DNA from: Halorubrum sp. 48-1-W
Lineage (GTDB): Archaea; Halobacteriota; Halobacteria; Halobacteriales; Haloferacaceae
Reading direction: 5' to 3'
Assembly (NCBI RefSeq): GCF_003287355.1
Contig: NZ_QMIM01000013.1
Span: 1 to 64,000 of the forward strand
Length of the DNA stretch: 64,000 nt
In this document: piece by piece, positions 61,401 through 64,000 of the stretch
Position numbering within the stretch: the first letter of the stretch is position 1
Layout of the letters: every line of letters begins with the position of its first letter
Position numbers and translations under genes: made by a program
Notes under the pieces: generated by a model
Seen by the model: the letters and a program-made list of their open reading frames with translations, nothing else
Databases searched by the model: none
Told to the model about the DNA's origin: nothing

Positions 61401-62292
61401 GTTCGTTCCCGCACCCGACGAGGAGTCGCTCTGGGAGCGGTTCGAGACGGCCCTCGACGAACTGGAGTCCCTGGGCATCGACGAGACGGTCGCCGCCCGG
61501 ATGCGGAAGACCGCGTCGGCCTCGACGGTCCCGAGCGTCGACACGGTCGAAGCCCGCATCGAGGACGCACGCGGGAGACGCGTCGATCACCTCACCGAGC
61601 AGTACCGTCGGGTAACCGGCGAAACGCCGGCCAGCGAGCGTCCGGTGGAGATCCGCGAGCGGCTCACCGATCGGCTCCGGGAGAACGACGAACAGGTCCA
61701 CGACGTGCTCGAACGGGGGGCGACCGAGTTCGAGGGCGTCGCCTTCGACGCGCTCGACGACGTCCTCACCGCGGTCCGGAGCGGCGAAGTCATCACCGAA
61801 TCCGACCTGGCCGACGACGCCCTCGTGGGGGACCTCGAGACGTACGAGACGTGTCGGGAACTCTTCACCGAAGGTGCGGGTGGGTCGCGCTGGGCGTCGC
61901 TGTGTGCTACTCACGACCGCCTACAGGAGGAACATCCGGACTCGCCCACGACCGACGCGATCGCGGTGACGCTCGGCGCGGCCGTCCCGCCGGAACCGAG
62001 GGAGGTGGATCGGCTACTGGCGGCAGCCGAGGATCCGAGGCAGGCCCGTCCGGACGACGACCGCTGGAAGACGCTACAGGAGCGGGGCAACGAACTCCGA
62101 GTCGAGCTCCCGAACGCCGACGTCACCGACGAGGTTACCACTGCCCTCGAGGCCGAGGAGCGACCGGACGAGGCGCGTGTCGAGGAACTCCTCGCCGAGG
62201 CCGGGACGCTCCTCGAGCGCGTCCGGGGCGTCCGGGAGACGCTCGACGGCCTGGAGGACGGGAGCATCGTCGTCATCGAGACGTCGGTGTGA
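58459..62292 (+). CDS. brxC: BREX ATPase, second BrxC/PglY-like copy
   Basis: 1277 residues. Walker A ATFGSGKTHLLKLTGLVV is at about residues 64-71. Walker B is FMFGLDEVALFVGD, matching the LLDEVSLFVG of the first BrxC, so the two are paralogues that have diverged widely. Long coiled-coil-rich acidic regions make up the C-terminal half. A duplicated BrxC/PglY is what I recall for haloarchaeal (type 5) BREX; the two proteins probably form different parts of one machine. The stop is 75 bases before mini-pglX, the only real gap in the operon. Confidence 0.85.
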   Translation: MSLGELFRDDPTRDLEEVQTVRGRDDLATDVREFHQTESAERVLTELGDIVEAQAEPRFLYVEATFGSGKTHLLKLTGLVVDGGSPDADLGDQLAEKWAGFNDLQQSLTNSHVDRLEPVFLNLLDRDASKEPPLPFLIFEGMGRELGYPTDPNWLLEWAWRLDMEYDGVWEALQSFEHEGQTFDDVRSEKAFLRTWLYSALPELPETDDTDLDTEADVKASIDEAVADVDPESFGPEELVERVETATETLDRRSGGTRAEFMFGLDEVALFVGDSTQRYREFEETMDALQHGPNPVVVTTGQYSPPATRESLIGESADDHWTQRQVTLEGADTEIVVRKRWLEKSTTGGNRVSELLSSMPDLTLDAYGSIASVDPDPVASYPFRSYDLSLLRAVMQELVTQGRETDRDYIQGRALLVLVRSLFTKLGWADKAEGALVTWDVLFDLLVEETPYVPIWVQDMLGSTLIPTFGDEDAREVRVAKALYLLNRTPAVPATPENLGRLLVGDVTASIDTVVGETTDALETLVDKRLVLTETTDEGDEEYTLVSEEQEGILSRAQTKAEQVSPHQLSAWVEARLREHDSFLRSEETRHEVDVGDERLVPLRYEYSILDTVSRAPNREHDALRVRVLATGPEELAEQIDIWQEVNDGLSGGEHLLCAIEVPDGVLDRIRNVIGMEQVLGAETETHEDLQREHRTNKRRLEAAIAQIIEDARVHDVHEQVGTREAALEDAVRGTLTSVFGDHRRVLSRPLVEVDDAKAMASFFRGDGSWPLTDVDATLLGVDTAEAGFTEEGWAAAFVDRYESRKAVDAETVLRQTRTANGDYRGTPRESIAALLITLATSNEDIALKRDIQYVTDPAAIGRAVRTKGGLTSLQVRFDVDITDPKKVRTLAGTVVGSSVAGSGPDEWMAELGDWAAGNSMDVKRTVSAVEREFGVDLDALEAVLRPALQGETLSTSTVRSGTDLDAVLSDAETFRVAWELFVPAPDEESLWERFETALDELESLGIDETVAARMRKTASASTVPSVDTVEARIEDARGRRVDHLTEQYRRVTGETPASERPVEIRERLTDRLRENDEQVHDVLERGATEFEGVAFDALDDVLTAVRSGEVITESDLADDALVGDLETYETCRELFTEGAGGSRWASLCATHDRLQEEHPDSPTTDAIAVTLGAAVPPEPREVDRLLAAAEDPRQARPDDDRWKTLQERGNELRVELPNADVTDEVTTALEAEERPDEARVEELLAEAGTLLERVRGVRETLDGLEDGSIVVIETSV

Positions 62293-62326
62293 GCAGTTCG
62301 TCGCTCGACTCCTCCGACCGGCACCA

Positions 62327-62369
62327 TTAATGACCCTGCTGTGATTCGACTCGAGCATACCGGATCATG
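62327..62369 (+). promoter_or_regulatory. Upstream leader shared by both pglX copies (BREX copy)
   Basis: TTAATGACCCTGCTGTGATTCG, seven bases, CATACCGGATCATGGC: the same blocks at the same spacing as at 27013-27057. It fills most of the 75-base gap after the second ATPase gene. Whether it acts as an internal promoter or is only the edge of duplicated DNA is unknown. Confidence 0.75.
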
Positions 62370-62729
62370 GCGGAGCACCCTCTCTCACGACGGACGGCCC
62401 AACTCGACAAGGCGGAACGCGAGCATCTCGAGGACGTCGTCGAAGACCTGCGGGAGCGCGCGGAAGCGAACGTCACCTACCGGCTCCGCCAGCATGACCC
62501 CGAAGACGAGCCCGGAGACGTCGACGAGGACGAAGAACTCGCCTGGGAGATAGCGGACGCTTGCGAGGACTTCACAAAGGGGATTCGGAACGACCGGGCC
62601 GACCGCGCCCTCTCCGAGATCACGACCGCCGGCTACCGGCCCAACCGGTCACACGACGTCGCGATCAACGTCACGCCGTTCGCCGAGGCCGAGATCGTCC
62701 CGAAGACCGTCGAGGACACGGTGCTGTAG
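62367..62729 (+). CDS. Mini-PglX: N- and C-terminal ends of PglX joined, core missing
   Basis: 120 residues in the pglX position of the BREX operon. Residues 1-42 (SRRTAQLDKAEREHLEDVVEDLRERAEANV) match the start of the 1432-residue PglX at 22719-27017 in 33 of 42 positions. Residues 58-120 match its last 63; over the final 43 (GYRPNRSHDVAINVTPFAEAEIVPKTVE) 32 are identical. About 1,320 residues are absent, including DPACGSG, NPPY and the target-recognition half, yet the frame, start and stop are intact. It cannot be a methyltransferase. It may be a deletion relic or a retained docking piece. pglZ starts two bases after its stop. Confidence 0.88.
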   Translation: MAEHPLSRRTAQLDKAEREHLEDVVEDLRERAEANVTYRLRQHDPEDEPGDVDEDEELAWEIADACEDFTKGIRNDRADRALSEITTAGYRPNRSHDVAINVTPFAEAEIVPKTVEDTVL

Positions 62730-62731
62730 CG

Positions 62732-64000
62732 ATGCCCGCGACGAAGACCATCCCGGAGTGTACGCGGGAGGCGATCCGGACCGCCGTCGACGACGCCGTT
62801 GACGACGAGCCCACGGTCCTCTGGTGGGACGAGGGCGGCTTCCTCGAGGACGTCGTGCGAGGGCAAGCCGACGCCCTGGGGTACGCGTTCAACACAGCGG
62901 AGACGACGCCGCTGGAGCTACGCGCGGACGCGCCACGAGAGACGACCGTCTGGTACGTCCCCCAGGCGAAGACCGACGAGGTGGACTGGTTCCGGGACGT
63001 CGAGCACACAGGCGGGGAGATCGAGGCGCACGTCGGGACGCTCGCGGTGCGGTGCTTCGAGAACGACCGGCCCCAGGCGACCTCGCTCCGGACGACCTAC
63101 GAGGACGCCGACGACCGGGAGACGGTCGCGAAGACGCTCTACGGCGAGCTGAACGGGAAGGGCGGCCTGCCGAACCTCCGGAGCGTCCGGACGAAGATCG
63201 TCCTCGACGGCCACGAGGACCCCGTCCGGTTCGTCCTCGAACACGACGCGGACGGCCTCCCGGAAACGCCGGACCTCCTGAAGATCCGCGACCTCCTCGT
63301 CGACGGCGGGATCGACGCCGTCGAGGACGCGACGGACCCGGAGACGATCGTCCGGCGAACGCGGCGTTGCGCCGTCGCGGAGTGGCTCGTCGAGGCCGGT
63401 CTCGACCGCTCCACCCTCCCGGCGGAGTACCGGTCGTCGTCGGAGTCCGGCGTCGGCGTCTCCCGCCCGGAACTCCAGTCCGTCCTGAGCAGGACCGACC
63501 GCGCCGAGGCGCTCGCCGACCACTACCTCGACCCGAGCCAGCGCTACTGGCACGACGTCCTCCGGAAACACGACGACCCGTGGGCGCTCTCGAACTGTCC
63601 AGTCGACGCCTCCCTGGAACACGAACTCTGGGACGCCTGGCTGTCGACCTACCACGCGGGCGACTACGAGAGCTGTGCTGTTCGCGCACGACGGCGACAC
63701 GACACGCTCGAGAACGCCTACGGGGAGGTACCGTGGACGACGCTCTGGGAGCAGGCGATCGACATCGCCGAACTCGCCGGTGAAATCGATAATTGGGGGG
63801 GGCGCAGCGACACGAGCGACGTCGTCGAGCTCTACGGCGACGTCGACGACGGTACCTGGCAGATCGACAACGCCGTGTTCAACCTCATCATCTCCGGGAC
63901 GCCCGAGGACGACCTCCCGGAGGAACATCCCGCGACGTCCTCGCTCGACGACCTCCGCTCCTCGCTCACGGAGTCCCAGTACCTCGACTACCTGGCGGAA
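62732..64000 (+). CDS. pglZ: BREX protein PglZ, N-terminal part (runs off the window)
   Basis: 423 codons are open from ATG 62732 to the window edge with no stop. The N-terminus (PECTREAIRTAVDDAVDDEPTVLWWDEGGFLEDVV) fits the PglZ start, where a P-loop-less Rossmann strand and a WxDE segment are usual. A later KIRDLLVDGGIDAVED and QRYWHDVLRKHDDPW are typical helical linkers. The alkaline phosphatase-like PglZ domain should lie beyond 64000. PglZ is needed in all BREX systems. It begins two bases after mini-PglX, in the same operon. Confidence 0.82.
   Translation, partial: MPATKTIPECTREAIRTAVDDAVDDEPTVLWWDEGGFLEDVVRGQADALGYAFNTAETTPLELRADAPRETTVWYVPQAKTDEVDWFRDVEHTGGEIEAHVGTLAVRCFENDRPQATSLRTTYEDADDRETVAKTLYGELNGKGGLPNLRSVRTKIVLDGHEDPVRFVLEHDADGLPETPDLLKIRDLLVDGGIDAVEDATDPETIVRRTRRCAVAEWLVEAGLDRSTLPAEYRSSSESGVGVSRPELQSVLSRTDRAEALADHYLDPSQRYWHDVLRKHDDPWALSNCPVDASLEHELWDAWLSTYHAGDYESCAVRARRRHDTLENAYGEVPWTTLWEQAIDIAELAGEIDNWGGRSDTSDVVELYGDVDDGTWQIDNAVFNLIISGTPEDDLPEEHPATSSLDDLRSSLTESQYLDYLAE

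Noticed and set aside
22719-62729. A recently active 35-kb inversion between the pglX loci
   Set aside because: The longest identical block in the coding arms is only 24 bases and the proteins differ at about one in four positions, so recent exchange by homologous recombination is not supported; kept only as a testable hypothesis.

Overview
The window is chromosomal DNA from an extremely halophilic archaeon, most likely Halorubrum or a close relative. The evidence is very high GC, strongly acidic proteins, many leaderless genes with a TATA-like box about 25 bases before the start codon, Tat-type signal peptides, and haloarchaeal families such as HTH_10 regulators, DUF5787-like and PRC-barrel proteins. 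Intergenic repeats containing a GGGGCTTTGGACGTGTTCAC core near 130 and 27200 also fit Halorubrum-type genomes. No database search was run; family names come from reading motifs.

Layout. 0-2 kb holds repeats, a universal stress protein and a PAS histidine kinase. 2-4.7 kb is a decaying catabolic cluster: two separated remnants of one sarcosine-oxidase-type gene flank an internally deleted haloacid dehalogenase and an intact M20 hydrolase. 4.8-20 kb carries a Tat-exported beta-helix protein, a CDP-alcohol phosphotransferase/NMP kinase/hisC operon, a fumarylacetoacetase-family enzyme, metallo-beta-lactamase-like and OsmC proteins, a Ca/Na exchanger, a large FAD/FeS dehydrogenase and a Cas4-like (DUF5787-type) putative nuclease. 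20-22.7 kb has a ribosomal uS10-like protein, an AbgB-like M20 amidohydrolase and an ArsR-type regulator. 22.7-31.2 kb looks accessory: a full-length orphan BREX methyltransferase PglX, a long hairpin-rich repeat, another M20 hydrolase, a stress protein, an AbrB/PIN toxin-antitoxin pair, and tRNA-Tyr with its 3' end duplicated. 31-53 kb is mostly housekeeping: Lhr helicase, purU, purSQ, a second VapBC pair, acylphosphatase, aldehyde dehydrogenase, a GlmM-like mutase, a BMP-type (nucleoside) ABC transporter, a geranylgeranyl reductase-family enzyme and an acyl-CoA dehydrogenase.

From 53.3 kb to the right edge runs a BREX phage-defence operon: brxA, brxC, brxB, a second brxC/pglY-like ATPase, a 120-residue mini-PglX, then pglZ, which runs off the window. 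The most striking observation is the mini-PglX. It is an in-frame fusion of the extreme N- and C-termini of PglX with about 1,300 residues, including the whole methyltransferase core, missing. A full-length PglX with matching ends and a matching upstream leader sits 35 kb away in the opposite orientation. The BREX operon therefore probably depends on an orphan PglX acting in trans, or the two loci exchange a methyltransferase cassette.

A second theme is short tandem duplication. Arrays of 15-33 bp occur between genes, at gene ends, and inside two coding regions (acyl-CoA dehydrogenase and an ABC permease), where they add low-complexity peptide without breaking the frame.
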